Shown here piece after piece: positions 26,980-35,497 of a stretch of DNA of 52,281 nt. The DNA comes from Candidatus Mediterraneibacter faecavium (lineage in GTDB: Bacteria; Bacillota; Clostridia; Lachnospirales; Lachnospiraceae). Each line of letters opens with the position of its first letter. The stretch's first letter is position 1. The DNA lies in NCBI GenBank assembly GCA_019119995.1, contig DWVY01000064.1:1-52281 (forward strand), read 5' to 3'. The position numbers and the translations under genes are program-made. Under the pieces are notes generated by a model. The model saw nothing but the letters and a program-made list of their open reading frames with translations, had not been told where the DNA came from and ran no database searches.

Positions 26980-28974
26980 ATGATCGGACTCGGCATCGAT
27001 ACAGGCGGCACCTGCACGGACGCCGTCATTTACGACCTGGCCCAGAACACGGTTCTTGCCAGCGCCAAGACACCTACCACAAAAGAAGACTTAAAGACCG
27101 GTATACGAAATGTTCTCGACCGGCTTCCGCAGGATCTGCTCAACTCCTGCCAGACGCTTGCGCTCTCCACTACCCTTGCCACAAATGCATGTGTCGAAGG
27201 GAAATGGGGGAATGGGAAACTGATCCTGATCGGACTCGACCGGAATACGTTCGAGTCTTCCTGGCACAAGTACGGCATTCCCGCATCAGACGATATCTAC
27301 CTGCTGGAGTGCAGACTCACGCCCTCTCCGGACAACTGTGCGGAACCGGACTGGGATGCATTTCGAAAAGACATGAAAGAATTTGTAAGAGGCTGCGACT
27401 GCGTCAGCATCGTTCAGCTTTTCGCAAGAGAATACCACGGGCAGCATGAGCAGCACGCCGCCGATATCGTCCGTGAAATCACCGATATTCCTGTCATACT
27501 GGGACACCACCTCTTCCCTGACCGGAATATCCTCCGCCGGGGCACCGGGGCTCTTCTCAACGCCCGGCTGATCCCGGTCATATATGAATTTCTCAGAGCG
27601 GTCCGGCGTGTCCTCGAAGAATTCCGCCTGGATCTGCCTCTTTTGATCATGCGCAGCGACGGACACCTCATGTCCTCTGATTACACCGCTCTGCATCCGG
27701 TGGAGACGCTCCTGTGCGGCCCTGCCGCCAGTACGATGGGCGCCCTCTCCATGACGGGAGCAAAGCGCGCGGTCGTAGTCGATATGGGCGGCACTACCAC
27801 CGACATTTCCATCATCAGAAACGGACAGCCGCTGCGGATCGAGGGCGGCATACAGATCGCAGAGTGGAAAACATTTGTAAAAGGACTTTATGTTGACACC
27901 TTCGCTCTGGGCGGAGACACGGAAGTCCTGTTCGACTCCTCCGGCAAAGTCTCTCTGGGGACTCAGCGTATCCTGCCGCTGGCAATGCTGAGCGCAGCAT
28001 ATCCTTCCGTTAAGAACCAGCTGATGGAGCTGGATAAATATGACAGTCCTTATCCCGTGCCTGTCCACGAATTCTTTCTGCTCCTGAAAGAACCCGATCC
28101 GGATGCCGGGCTGAGCGATATCGAGTACAGGATCTGCGGCGCGCTCAAAAACGGGCCTCTCCGCCGCGAAAATCTTGCGTCAGCCATCTCACGGGATATT
28201 TATACAATGAAGACGGAGCGTCTGGAACAGGCGGGTTACATCCTCCGCTCCGGCCTCACCCCTACGGATATCATGCACATACGAGGAGACTTTGCCGAGT
28301 ATGATCGCAGTGCTTCGATGCTCGGCGCTGAATTCATGGCACGCAGTTTAACCCTCACCGTCGACGAGCTGTGCGAGACTGTATATACCCTTGTACAGAA
28401 ACGTCTCTACTGCAATCTGGTGCGTATCCTGCTGGATACAGAATACAGCCTGTTCCAGGGTAATACTCCCAGCGAACAGATCCGGCAGCTGATCGAGAAA
28501 AGCTTTGAGAGTGCCCGGAAAGGGGAGAGGAATTCCTTCTCTGCCGGCTTCTTCTCAGACGCCGTACTGATCGGCATCGGCGCTCCGGTCCATCTCTTTC
28601 TAGAACCCGTGGCGCACATGCTCCACACCAAGGCCGTCATTCCGAAGTACGCCCCTGTAGCAAATGCCATCGGAGCCGTTGTAGGAAATGTCTCTGCCAG
28701 TGTCACCGCACAGATCCGGCCGGACCCGATATCCGCCGAAAACTTTCAGGTAATCACGCAGGACAGTTCCGCTGTATTCAATGATTATGACGAGAGCGTC
28801 GCGTATGCCAAGGAGCAAATTGAAAAAGCCGCGGAAGAGCTCCTTATCCAAAAGGGCGGGAAACCGCCGTTTTCTACTGTTTTCTCACAGAAGCGGGAGG
28901 AAGCTCCTATTGATGGAAGCATACTCTTTCTTTCAGAAAATATCACAGTAACGAAAACAGGGAAAGCATTCTGA
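26980..28974 (+). CDS. Hydantoinase/oxoprolinase-family (HyuA-like) ASKHA protein
   Basis: This 664-aa protein belongs to the HyuA/oxoprolinase-A family of ASKHA-fold ATPases. The two phosphate-binding motifs are clear: GIDTGGTCTDAV (residues 4-15) and VVDMGGTTTDISI (~265-280). No HyuB-type partner is present, so a classical hydantoinase reaction is uncertain. It converges on the corrinoid activator gene, itself an ASKHA protein, and lies beside the corrinoid protein gene. Stand-alone HyuA-like proteins do occur next to corrinoid methyltransferase genes in anaerobes. A helper role in corrinoid protein activation or hydrolysis of a methylated substrate is possible. The stop lies in the loop of a terminator hairpin. 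Confidence 0.8.
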   Translation: MIGLGIDTGGTCTDAVIYDLAQNTVLASAKTPTTKEDLKTGIRNVLDRLPQDLLNSCQTLALSTTLATNACVEGKWGNGKLILIGLDRNTFESSWHKYGIPASDDIYLLECRLTPSPDNCAEPDWDAFRKDMKEFVRGCDCVSIVQLFAREYHGQHEQHAADIVREITDIPVILGHHLFPDRNILRRGTGALLNARLIPVIYEFLRAVRRVLEEFRLDLPLLIMRSDGHLMSSDYTALHPVETLLCGPAASTMGALSMTGAKRAVVVDMGGTTTDISIIRNGQPLRIEGGIQIAEWKTFVKGLYVDTFALGGDTEVLFDSSGKVSLGTQRILPLAMLSAAYPSVKNQLMELDKYDSPYPVPVHEFFLLLKEPDPDAGLSDIEYRICGALKNGPLRRENLASAISRDIYTMKTERLEQAGYILRSGLTPTDIMHIRGDFAEYDRSASMLGAEFMARSLTLTVDELCETVYTLVQKRLYCNLVRILLDTEYSLFQGNTPSEQIRQLIEKSFESARKGERNSFSAGFFSDAVLIGIGAPVHLFLEPVAHMLHTKAVIPKYAPVANAIGAVVGNVSASVTAQIRPDPISAENFQVITQDSSAVFNDYDESVAYAKEQIEKAAEELLIQKGGKPPFSTVFSQKREEAPIDGSILFLSENITVTKTGKAF

Positions 28975-28988
28975 CTTTCCCTGTTTTT
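28955..28988. terminator. Bidirectional terminator between convergent ASKHA genes
   Basis: A 12-pair stem AAACAGGGAAAG (28955-28966) with CTTTCCCTGTTT (28975-28986) runs into TTTTT on the plus strand and TTTTCG on the minus strand. It begins inside the end of the HyuA-like coding sequence, whose stop codon lies in the loop. Confidence 0.85.
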
Positions 28989-28992
28989 ATCC

Positions 28993-31206
28993 TTATTCAA
29001 AATACATGTATTCCATGTAAAATTCCTGAAATTCTTTGTCATTGGAAAGCTGCACTTCTGACGCCAGTCCTGACAGATGCCTCAGACGTTCCTCGGCATT
29101 TTCGTCCGTCAATGCCTTTATCGTACCCTTCAGGCAGGTGTTCCCCGCTGCCGATATCTTGTCCAGACATTCCGCCGGCAGAAGACCGATATGCGCCGCT
29201 TTTTGCACATCCATCTGATAGCCGAATCCCCCGGCGATATAGATGTGTTCGATATCGTCATAGGTGATTCCGTATTTCGAGATCAATGTCTCCAGCCCCG
29301 CGCGCACCGCAGATTTAGCCAGCTGCAGTTCCCGTACATCTTTCTGATAGAAACGGATTCCTCCGTTTTTCTCTGATAGCAGAAGCCCGTCTTCAAAATA
29401 CGGATCCTCCATCAGTCCGGTTTCATCCATGATCTCTTCCTTCTTCAGTTCGTATACCGCATCGATCACTCCCGTGCCGCAGATTCCGCAGGGCTCTTCA
29501 TTGCCGATCGTCTCCAGTTTTACCTTCTCTCCATCCAGCTCCACCTTACAGATTGCACCCGGGATACTGCCGGTGCCGCACACGATATTTCCGCCCTCAA
29601 AGGCCGGCCCCGCCGCTGTGGAAGTCACCATGATGCGGTCTTTACATCCGATCGCCATCTCTCCGTTCGTGCCCAGATCCACCAGCACGCAAGGTTTCTC
29701 TCTTTTATCGAAATCAAGCGCATACATGCCGGCAGTGATATCTCCGCCCACGTAGGTAGATACGCCCGGGCAGATCATAACATCAAACTCCTGATCCTGT
29801 AATCCGAGAAGCTCTCTGCACGTCGTATGCGTCAGTGAAATATCCACCGGTGTGAAGGGATAGACTCCGAGAGTCTCACAGGAATATCCCATCAGCAGAT
29901 GGATCATCGTAGAATTGCCGCCAATCACCATGCGGCTGACCTTTCTTTCTTTTCCGTCTGTGAGCTTATGAAAGCCCGCCGCGAGCTGTTCGCAGATACT
30001 CTTTCTAAGTTCTTCTTTCTGCCCTGCATTGGATGCCTCAATCCTGCTGATCACGTCCGCTCCGTACGCTCTCTGCCGGTTGATATCCGTAAACACATCA
30101 GCCTGCCTGCCCTCCGGGAGCTCCAAGAGCTGCATTGCGATCGTTGTCGTTCCGATATCCACGGCAATGCCGTAGGATACATCTGCCGGATTCCCCTGAA
30201 TCTGAACATCTTCTTTTTGTTCTGCGCTGTCATCCTGTGATGCACCATATGCCGGATCTGCCGTGCCCTCATCGGTGAGTACGAAGAATCCGCTGCTCTC
30301 CCGCTCATCTAGAATGACCGTACAAGACTGGACCGGATATGCTTTACATGCCAGCCTGTATCCTTCCTCCAGTTTTTCTTTGGAAAAGAACTTTCTGTCT
30401 TCCTCCGATGGTTCCACTACTCCGTATGTAAAGCGTACGCTGCATTTTCCGCAAGTACCGCGCCCGCCGCATACAGCCGGGATGAAGATATCATGCTCCT
30501 GCAGCGTCTTGAGGAGTGAATCTGCCTTTCTGCCCTTTATGACGGTTTCTTTTTCCCCGGTTACCACTCTTATATTTACAGATGGAAGGTTTCGTCTCTT
30601 GCAGGTAAGATTATTGCACTTGCTGCAGTCATGTTCCGGGTGATACCGCTTCGTATTGTCATCAAGCAGATAGACATGGCAGACCGTCTTTACCGGATCG
30701 TACATATAACTTTTTTTGATGCCGATGCCTTCTTCCTCTGCGCGAGTCACGTCCCACGCTCTTTTCTGGATGCTCATGGGAAGATCTTTGGGGGCCTCCG
30801 CTCTGCCCGCAATGCCCCGGCCGCGTTCCTTGCACATGGACACAACCGTTTCCTGTATCACATCATCCATTTGGAAGAGATAATCATCCGCGATAGCATC
30901 CGCCAGCATGCCGCCCAGGTAATCTCCCTCCGCGAATAGCCTTGTAGACCACTCACCCATCTCTTTTCCGATGGAGCAGACGCCGAACAGTGCTTCTTTC
31001 ACCTTTTTCCCGTCCGCTTCTATGCTGTATCCTTCCAGATCTCCGAACTCCAGAAGAGCCACAGGTCTGATCTTCTCATACGCCTGCGGAAGCATCTCTT
31101 CGAGTTCTTCCATAATCTCCTCATACAGGTCGCCCGTCTTGTCCCCGTCGAGGAATGCACAGACATTCTCTGCCGATATCTCAATATTAAAATCTGTTAT
31201 CTTCAT
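28993..31206 (-). CDS. Corrinoid-protein reductive activator (RamA/RACo-like; ASKHA plus 2Fe-2S)
   Basis: This 737-aa protein is expected to return accidentally oxidised Co(II) corrinoid proteins to Co(I) with ATP. Three parts are visible. Residues ~1-190 resemble the reactivation domain of clostridial MetH systems (segments LPMSIQKRAW and GIGIKKSYMYDPVKTV), ending with a CSKCNNLTC cysteine cluster (Cys194, 197, 202). Residues ~210-300 form a ferredoxin domain with Cys246, 252, 255 and 287 for a [2Fe-2S] cluster. Residues ~343-737 are an ASKHA domain (GIAVDIGTTTIAMQ; VDLGTNGEMA). A cobalamin riboswitch with a terminator precedes the gene, so it is expressed when cobalamin is scarce. It lies downstream of the corrinoid protein gene on the same strand. 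Confidence 0.88.
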   Translation of the reverse strand: MKITDFNIEISAENVCAFLDGDKTGDLYEEIMEELEEMLPQAYEKIRPVALLEFGDLEGYSIEADGKKVKEALFGVCSIGKEMGEWSTRLFAEGDYLGGMLADAIADDYLFQMDDVIQETVVSMCKERGRGIAGRAEAPKDLPMSIQKRAWDVTRAEEEGIGIKKSYMYDPVKTVCHVYLLDDNTKRYHPEHDCSKCNNLTCKRRNLPSVNIRVVTGEKETVIKGRKADSLLKTLQEHDIFIPAVCGGRGTCGKCSVRFTYGVVEPSEEDRKFFSKEKLEEGYRLACKAYPVQSCTVILDERESSGFFVLTDEGTADPAYGASQDDSAEQKEDVQIQGNPADVSYGIAVDIGTTTIAMQLLELPEGRQADVFTDINRQRAYGADVISRIEASNAGQKEELRKSICEQLAAGFHKLTDGKERKVSRMVIGGNSTMIHLLMGYSCETLGVYPFTPVDISLTHTTCRELLGLQDQEFDVMICPGVSTYVGGDITAGMYALDFDKREKPCVLVDLGTNGEMAIGCKDRIMVTSTAAGPAFEGGNIVCGTGSIPGAICKVELDGEKVKLETIGNEEPCGICGTGVIDAVYELKKEEIMDETGLMEDPYFEDGLLLSEKNGGIRFYQKDVRELQLAKSAVRAGLETLISKYGITYDDIEHIYIAGGFGYQMDVQKAAHIGLLPAECLDKISAAGNTCLKGTIKALTDENAEERLRHLSGLASEVQLSNDKEFQEFYMEYMYFE

Positions 31207-31279
31207 CTGTCCGTCTCCCGCACTTTTCTATGTCAGCTCTCCGGGCTAAAAGTCCGGAGGATTCTCCATAGAATAATAA

Positions 31280-31304
31280 AAACCCTTTTATACAAAAAGA
31301 GTTT
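31280..31304 (-). terminator. Terminator in the cobalamin riboswitch expression platform
   Basis: On the minus strand AAACTCTTTT (31295-31304) pairs with AAAAGGGTTT (31280-31289), followed by TTATTATT. It lies about 75 bases upstream of the activator start and downstream of the riboswitch. A competing stem ATAGCT/AGCTAT (about 31332-31363) could act as the alternative fold. Confidence 0.6.
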
Positions 31305-31377
31305 CCGCTGACATGATCATTATTCATTATATGATAGCTCATCTCCTGCCCAAGATAAAGCTATATTATCAAGTATC

Positions 31378-31507
31378 CTGACTCGCAGTTCATCCTCCGG
31401 ACATCCTTCTCACCTTCTCAGGCAATGGTTCTTTCGTCCTTCGTCCCTGCTGACAGTAGGGGCAAGCCTGTACCGGATTCCCACCGGTTTCCTTGTTCCG
31501 CAGTCAG
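31378..31507 (-). ncRNA. Cobalamin riboswitch
   Basis: Read on the minus strand, the B12-box core is clear: AAACCGGTGGGAATCCGG, then CAGGC..GCCCCTACTGTCAGC, a variant of the usual CCCGCCACTGT. The outer stem is CTGACT (31502-31507) with AGTCAG (31378-31383). It begins a few bases after the stop codon of the corrinoid protein gene and precedes the activator gene, with a terminator at 31280-31304. Its position allows the activator, but not the corrinoid protein, to be controlled by cobalamin. Confidence 0.9.
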
Positions 31508-31511
31508 CGGA

Positions 31512-32159
31512 TCAGCCCTGTTTCTTCTCCAGAACTACTTTCTTCGCAACTTCAGCACATGATGCTGCATCCGGTGTATAGTAATCTGCACCGATCTGCT
31601 CGCAGAAGCTGTCGTTTACCGGAGCTCCGCCGACCATTACGATGTACTTATCACGAAGTCCTCTCTCATTGAGAAGGTCGATACAATCCTGCATCTTCGG
31701 CATTGTCGTTGTAAGAAGTGCGGACATACAGATAATATCTGCACCGATCTCCTCTGCCTTGTCAATGTACGCTGACGGCTCCACGTCAACACCCAGGTCA
31801 CAGATTTCAAATCCTGCACCTTTTAACATCATAACGACCAGATTCTTTCCGATGTCATGAAGGTCACCCTGTACGGTTCCGATAACCGCTTTTCCTACCG
31901 GTTCATTTCCGACCTCGACAAGCTTCGGCTCAAGAACTGTAAGACCTGCATTCATTGCCCTTGCTGCAACAAGAACTTCCGGTACGAACACTTCGTTGTT
32001 TTTGAATTTCGCACCAATGATCATCATACCGGAGAGAAGTCCTTCGTTCAGGATTTCTTTCGGATCCAGATTCTCATCCAGTGCCTGCTGTACAAGTGTC
32101 TTAACGTTTTTTGCTCTTCCCTTCTGAAGATATTCAGAAATTTCCTCGATGAGTCCCAT
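31512..32159 (-). CDS. Corrinoid methyl-carrier protein (MtaC/MtgC-type)
   Basis: This 215-aa protein carries the methyl group on a bound corrinoid. Residues ~1-85 form the helical cap domain and ~88-210 the Rossmann-type B12-binding domain. The cobalt-ligand motif GDLHDIGKN gives axial His101; the SALLTTT and VGGAPV loops hold the nucleotide tail. The start at 32159 gives the family's usual length; an upstream GTG/ATG extension has no good ribosome binding site, while AAAGGAAGG lies about 12 bases before the chosen ATG. It shares an intergenic region with the PocR-AraC regulator gene, which is transcribed in the opposite direction. It should receive the methyl group from a methyltransferase I and pass it to a MtaA-like methyltransferase II. 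Confidence 0.92.
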   Translation of the reverse strand: MGLIEEISEYLQKGRAKNVKTLVQQALDENLDPKEILNEGLLSGMMIIGAKFKNNEVFVPEVLVAARAMNAGLTVLEPKLVEVGNEPVGKAVIGTVQGDLHDIGKNLVVMMLKGAGFEICDLGVDVEPSAYIDKAEEIGADIICMSALLTTTMPKMQDCIDLLNERGLRDKYIVMVGGAPVNDSFCEQIGADYYTPDAASCAEVAKKVVLEKKQG

Positions 32160-32385
32160 GATTGATGTTACCTTCCTTTCTCTTTTTCTGTGCACTCATT
32201 ATATATGAGCACCGGTATTTCTTTTTGAAATTATTTCAGATTATTAGTATTTTTTTCTGGTTTTCATGTATATCTACAAATTTATACAAAAATATGCTAT
32301 GATTGTAATGTAAATTTTTTGTAATCAGTTCACCCATCATAAACGGGCAGAACTGATATTTACTCTATATAAAGGAGAGATCATC
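32160..32385. promoter_or_regulatory. Divergent control region, corrinoid protein / PocR-AraC
   Basis: No gene is present. A minus-strand TATAAT (32198-32203) faces the corrinoid gene without a consensus -35, as expected for an activated promoter. The perfect palindrome TGAAATTATTTCA (32226-32238) lies upstream of it and may bind the AraC-type regulator. On the plus strand an extended -10 TGC-TATGAT (32295-32303) faces the regulator gene. Its leader contains the eight-pair stem ATCAGTTC/GAACTGAT (32324-32331 with 32350-32357), ending 14 bases before AAAGGAGAG. Confidence 0.5.
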
Positions 32386-33633
32386 TTGCAGCCTGCATTA
32401 TATACTATTGTACCGGAACGAACGATCCGCTCCATGGCAGAGACTTTTTATGCATGCATCCATCTGCCGATCCAGATCATCAATGAAGAGGGAAAGATCC
32501 TTGTTTCAATCGGCGATACCCCCTCCTTCTGCCGCCTGTTTCAGAGGCACCTGCCCGCTACCGAGACCTGTGAAAAACTGCATGCTTCCGCCAGCAGGAA
32601 AGCTGTCTCACTGGGGGAACCGTACATATTTGCCTGCCATGCGGACCTGAATCATATCGTCTTCCCGCTGATCAGCAAACAGACATTCCTTGGTTCGATC
32701 CTTGTCGGTCCTTTCCTGATGGATGAGCCGGATTCCATCCTCATCTCCGATGTAGCGAAACGATACCGGATTCCCATGGACGATGCACTTGATCTGTATG
32801 ATGAAACACGGGAGCTGCCGGTCATTGAACCCGGACATGTGAATCATATCAGCCATCTCCTTTTTTACCTGTTTTCCAGCCTGATCGCCGAAAGCCGGGA
32901 GGAACTGCGTCAGAATAACCAGAAGCTCCTTCAGCAGTCCCAGATCAGCGAATCGATCCAGCGTTACAAAGGAGGCAGCATCCGGACGGATTCCTATCCA
33001 TATGAAAAGGAAAAAGCATTGATCGCCCAGGTCAAACGCGGCGATGTCAGAGAAGCAAACGCCGTGCTCAACGATCTGCTCGGATATGTGCTCTTTTCCC
33101 AGGGAAACAGCCTGGATGTAGTCAAATCCCGGGCAATTGAGCTGTGTTCCCTGCTGTCACGGACCGCCATCGAAGGCGGCGCCCCGACAGACAGCATCCT
33201 GAAACTGAACAATCACTTCCTTCAGAATCTGCAGCAGATCAACACACTGGATACGCTGTGCTATAAACTTCAGGAAATCGTAGAAACGTTCTCGGAGAGT
33301 ATGTTTAATTATATACCATCCCGGAACAGCGAGCTCATAAAAAAAGCAATGCTCTACATATCCGAACATTTCAGTAATCCGCTGACACTGGAGGAAGTTG
33401 CCGCCTATGTGCATCTGCACCCTTCCTATTTCTCCACTCTTTTCAAGAGCTCGACCGGCTCTTCATTTAAAGAGTATCTGAACATGGTAAGGATAGAGGA
33501 AAGTAAACGCCTTCTCTCAAATACCGATTATTCGATCATCGATATCGCAGTGGCTGTCGGCTTTGAAGACCAGAGTTATTTCTCAAAAGTATTTAAGAAA
33601 TATACCGGCCTCACTCCGAAACAGTTCCGTTAA
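32386..33633 (+). CDS. PocR-domain AraC-family transcriptional regulator
   Basis: This 415-aa regulator has an N-terminal PocR ligand-sensing domain (about 1-165, with conserved Cys and His residues such as CRLF, CEKLH and FACHADLNHIVFP) and a C-terminal AraC/XylS DNA-binding domain (~315-415). PocR of Salmonella senses propanediol and controls cobalamin and pdu genes. PocR-AraC regulators in acetogens sit next to corrinoid methyltransferase genes, as here. The start is TTG at 32386 with AAAGGAGAG at 32371-32379. It diverges from the corrinoid protein gene and probably activates it. Its possible control of the dehydratase operon at 0-6 kb is speculative. Confidence 0.9.
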   Translation: MQPALYTIVPERTIRSMAETFYACIHLPIQIINEEGKILVSIGDTPSFCRLFQRHLPATETCEKLHASASRKAVSLGEPYIFACHADLNHIVFPLISKQTFLGSILVGPFLMDEPDSILISDVAKRYRIPMDDALDLYDETRELPVIEPGHVNHISHLLFYLFSSLIAESREELRQNNQKLLQQSQISESIQRYKGGSIRTDSYPYEKEKALIAQVKRGDVREANAVLNDLLGYVLFSQGNSLDVVKSRAIELCSLLSRTAIEGGAPTDSILKLNNHFLQNLQQINTLDTLCYKLQEIVETFSESMFNYIPSRNSELIKKAMLYISEHFSNPLTLEEVAAYVHLHPSYFSTLFKSSTGSSFKEYLNMVRIEESKRLLSNTDYSIIDIAVAVGFEDQSYFSKVFKKYTGLTPKQFR

Positions 33634-34156
33634 ACGCAAGTCCGCCAAAATATGTGACTGTGTTTTTCCCGTTGATATACCGGATCCCTGCCTGCCCGGC
33701 AAGCCCGCTCACAAGTATCCCGTATCCTTCCAGGGAACCGTGAGCCTGTTCCGGGAATCGGCAGGGTGCATCCGGATATGTACATTCCCGACACAGATCG
33801 CATCCTTCATTGGACAATATCATGTATTTATCCAGTTTACTTCTGATCTCTGCATCAATCTTCCGACATACCTCTTTGAAATGTGCCATCCCTGCTTTCA
33901 TGCCTTCATAGTCAAAGGAATCTTCCAGATCATATTTGACGCTGAACACCGCCATTTTCTCATACTTTCTGATCCGTTCCCGGCACTCTTCCACTGTACC
34001 GACCGCCGGCGGACATGCCCATGTCCTCCCGTATTGTCTGCATGTATTGACTTCACACATGCCTCTGACTTCCTGCAGGAAGCGGATATCTCCGGTATCA
34101 ACGATCCCCCACTGGTAAACTCCCGCCGTCTCCAGGATCTTCTGCAGTCTTTCCAT
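33611..34156 (-). CDS. DUF2284 cysteine-rich metal-binding protein
   Basis: This 181-aa protein matches DUF2284, predicted to bind iron-sulfur clusters. Cysteines are arranged as Cys34-x4-Cys39-x8-Cys48 (CRQYGRTWACPP) and Cys119-x2-Cys122-x2-Cys125-x6-Cys132. DUF2284 genes are often found beside corrinoid methyltransferase genes; a role in electron delivery to the corrinoid activator is a reasonable inference. It is the last gene of the minus-strand operon that also encodes the mutarotase, candidate methyltransferase and binding lipoprotein. Its 3' end overlaps the 3' end of the convergent PocR gene by 23 bases. Confidence 0.8.
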   Translation of the reverse strand: MERLQKILETAGVYQWGIVDTGDIRFLQEVRGMCEVNTCRQYGRTWACPPAVGTVEECRERIRKYEKMAVFSVKYDLEDSFDYEGMKAGMAHFKEVCRKIDAEIRSKLDKYMILSNEGCDLCRECTYPDAPCRFPEQAHGSLEGYGILVSGLAGQAGIRYINGKNTVTYFGGLAFNGTVSE

Positions 34157-34189
34157 GTTAATCTTTGACCCTCCCCGATCACGCCAACT

Positions 34190-34218
34190 GCCGCCAGGCG
34201 GAGGATCCCCCTGGCGGC
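34190..34218 (-). repeat. Intercistronic stem-loop downstream of the binding lipoprotein gene
   Basis: A perfect nine-pair GC-rich stem GCCGCCAGG (34190-34198) with CCTGGCGGC (34210-34218) closes an 11-base loop. There is no T-run, so it is more likely an mRNA-stabilising or processing structure than a full terminator. It could raise the level of the lipoprotein message over that of the downstream DUF2284 gene. Confidence 0.55.
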
Positions 34219-34247
34219 ATAATATAAAAGCTTAGCAGTATAAATAA

Positions 34248-35366
34248 TTAATCATAAAGGTTCGGAGCGATATCGTCCTCTTCCATATTTTCTGCATCAT
34301 ACCAGTAGCAGTCTGTCTGTGTATCGGATACTTCTTTGCCCTCACATACATCATAGAGTGTCTCTACTGCGATTCTTCCCTGATCTACCGGTGCCTGTGT
34401 AACAGCTCCGAGGAATGTACCGTCTTTTACGGCTGCTTTTAATGTTGTTCCTGCATCGAATCCGACTGCTGTGATCCTTGAATTCAGTACGTCAAGGTTA
34501 TTGTTTGCAGTCAGGATACCTTCTGCCGTTACCTGGTTCGAACCGAACATTGCGATCGTATCTTCTTTATTCATGATATTGGAAGCTTCTGTAGCAGAGA
34601 GTTCAACTGTAGTCTGTGCCGGTACGGCAACCTCGATGATGATATCGGCTGAATCTTCTGCACCGTTGTTCTCTACTCCACTGACGAATTTCTCATTTCC
34701 GATAACAGCTACCGTATATCCGTCCGCCTCTGCGAGTTCTTTGAATTTGTTGATAAATCCCATACCACGGTCAATGATATCTGCCGCTGTCGCATCCTGA
34801 TTGACTTCTCCGATCCTTACCGGGCCGCCGGCCTCTGCGATCTGGTCTTTGACAGCCTCATACAGATGCTCGCCTGCAATTTCTCCGGCTGCAAGGTTAT
34901 CTGTAGCTACCGTTGCTTTTACTGATCCTTCCGGTGCATCCGGAACAGCCGTGCCGAAGCACACTACCGGTACACCGGCATCCATTGCATCCTGAAGAGA
35001 GTCAAGAACTGCACTTGTATCACACGCTGCGAGAGCGATACCGTCCGGTTTAGAACTGATGGCACTGTTCAGCATATTCACCTGGTCTGCAATGTCGGAT
35101 TCCGCGTTCGGACCTGTCGTATTCACAGTAACTCCGAGTTCTTCTGCCGCTCCGTCAATCCCGAGTTTGCATGCCTGCCAGTATGTAGACTGGAAGCTCT
35201 TTACGAGCACTTCAAAATGATATCCGCCGCCTGATGTTTCTTCTTCCGCCGTGTCTTCAGATGCTGCCGGCTCAGCTTCGTTGCTGTCTGATCCGCCGCC
35301 GCATCCTGCCAGCAGAGATGCTGCCATACATCCGCAAAGTAATACTGATACTAATTTCTTTTTCAT
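34248..35366 (-). CDS. RbsB-type sugar-binding lipoprotein
   Basis: This 372-aa protein has a signal peptide with the lipobox LAGC (Cys22), an acidic Ser/Glu linker, and a type-1 periplasmic-binding fold like RbsB/XylF (about 48-350). These proteins bind monosaccharides or autoinducer-like sugars for CUT2 ABC transporters, or feed chemotaxis/sensor systems. No CUT2 permease or ATPase gene is in this window, so it is an orphan binding protein here, possibly sharing a transporter encoded elsewhere. AGGAGG lies four bases before the ATG region. It is flanked by two intercistronic stem-loops and lies between the methyltransferase and DUF2284 genes. Confidence 0.9.
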   Translation of the reverse strand: MKKKLVSVLLCGCMAASLLAGCGGGSDSNEAEPAASEDTAEEETSGGGYHFEVLVKSFQSTYWQACKLGIDGAAEELGVTVNTTGPNAESDIADQVNMLNSAISSKPDGIALAACDTSAVLDSLQDAMDAGVPVVCFGTAVPDAPEGSVKATVATDNLAAGEIAGEHLYEAVKDQIAEAGGPVRIGEVNQDATAADIIDRGMGFINKFKELAEADGYTVAVIGNEKFVSGVENNGAEDSADIIIEVAVPAQTTVELSATEASNIMNKEDTIAMFGSNQVTAEGILTANNNLDVLNSRITAVGFDAGTTLKAAVKDGTFLGAVTQAPVDQGRIAVETLYDVCEGKEVSDTQTDCYWYDAENMEEDDIAPNLYD

Positions 35367-35411
35367 ATTCTACCTCCTGGTCTGAATTTCTAAATAAATC
35401 ATTCTATAGTA

Positions 35412-35454
35412 ACAGCCTCTGACCAGGCCTGCGCGCCATTGCCCGCCGGGCTGT
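35412..35454 (-). repeat. Intercistronic inverted repeat upstream of the binding lipoprotein gene
   Basis: ACAGCC (35412-35417) pairs with GGCTGT (35449-35454) around a GC-rich interior that can form further pairs. It lies between the URO-D methyltransferase and lipoprotein genes. It is not followed by a T-run in either direction; a role in transcript processing is possible. Confidence 0.4.
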
Positions 35455-35497
35455 CATCTATCTTATCTTTCTTTATTTCGTGTAACAGTTTATAGTT

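Noticed and set aside
27286-28068. Minus-strand open frame of 260 codons opposite the HyuA-like gene
   Set aside because: It overlaps conserved ASKHA motifs on the other strand and resembles no family.
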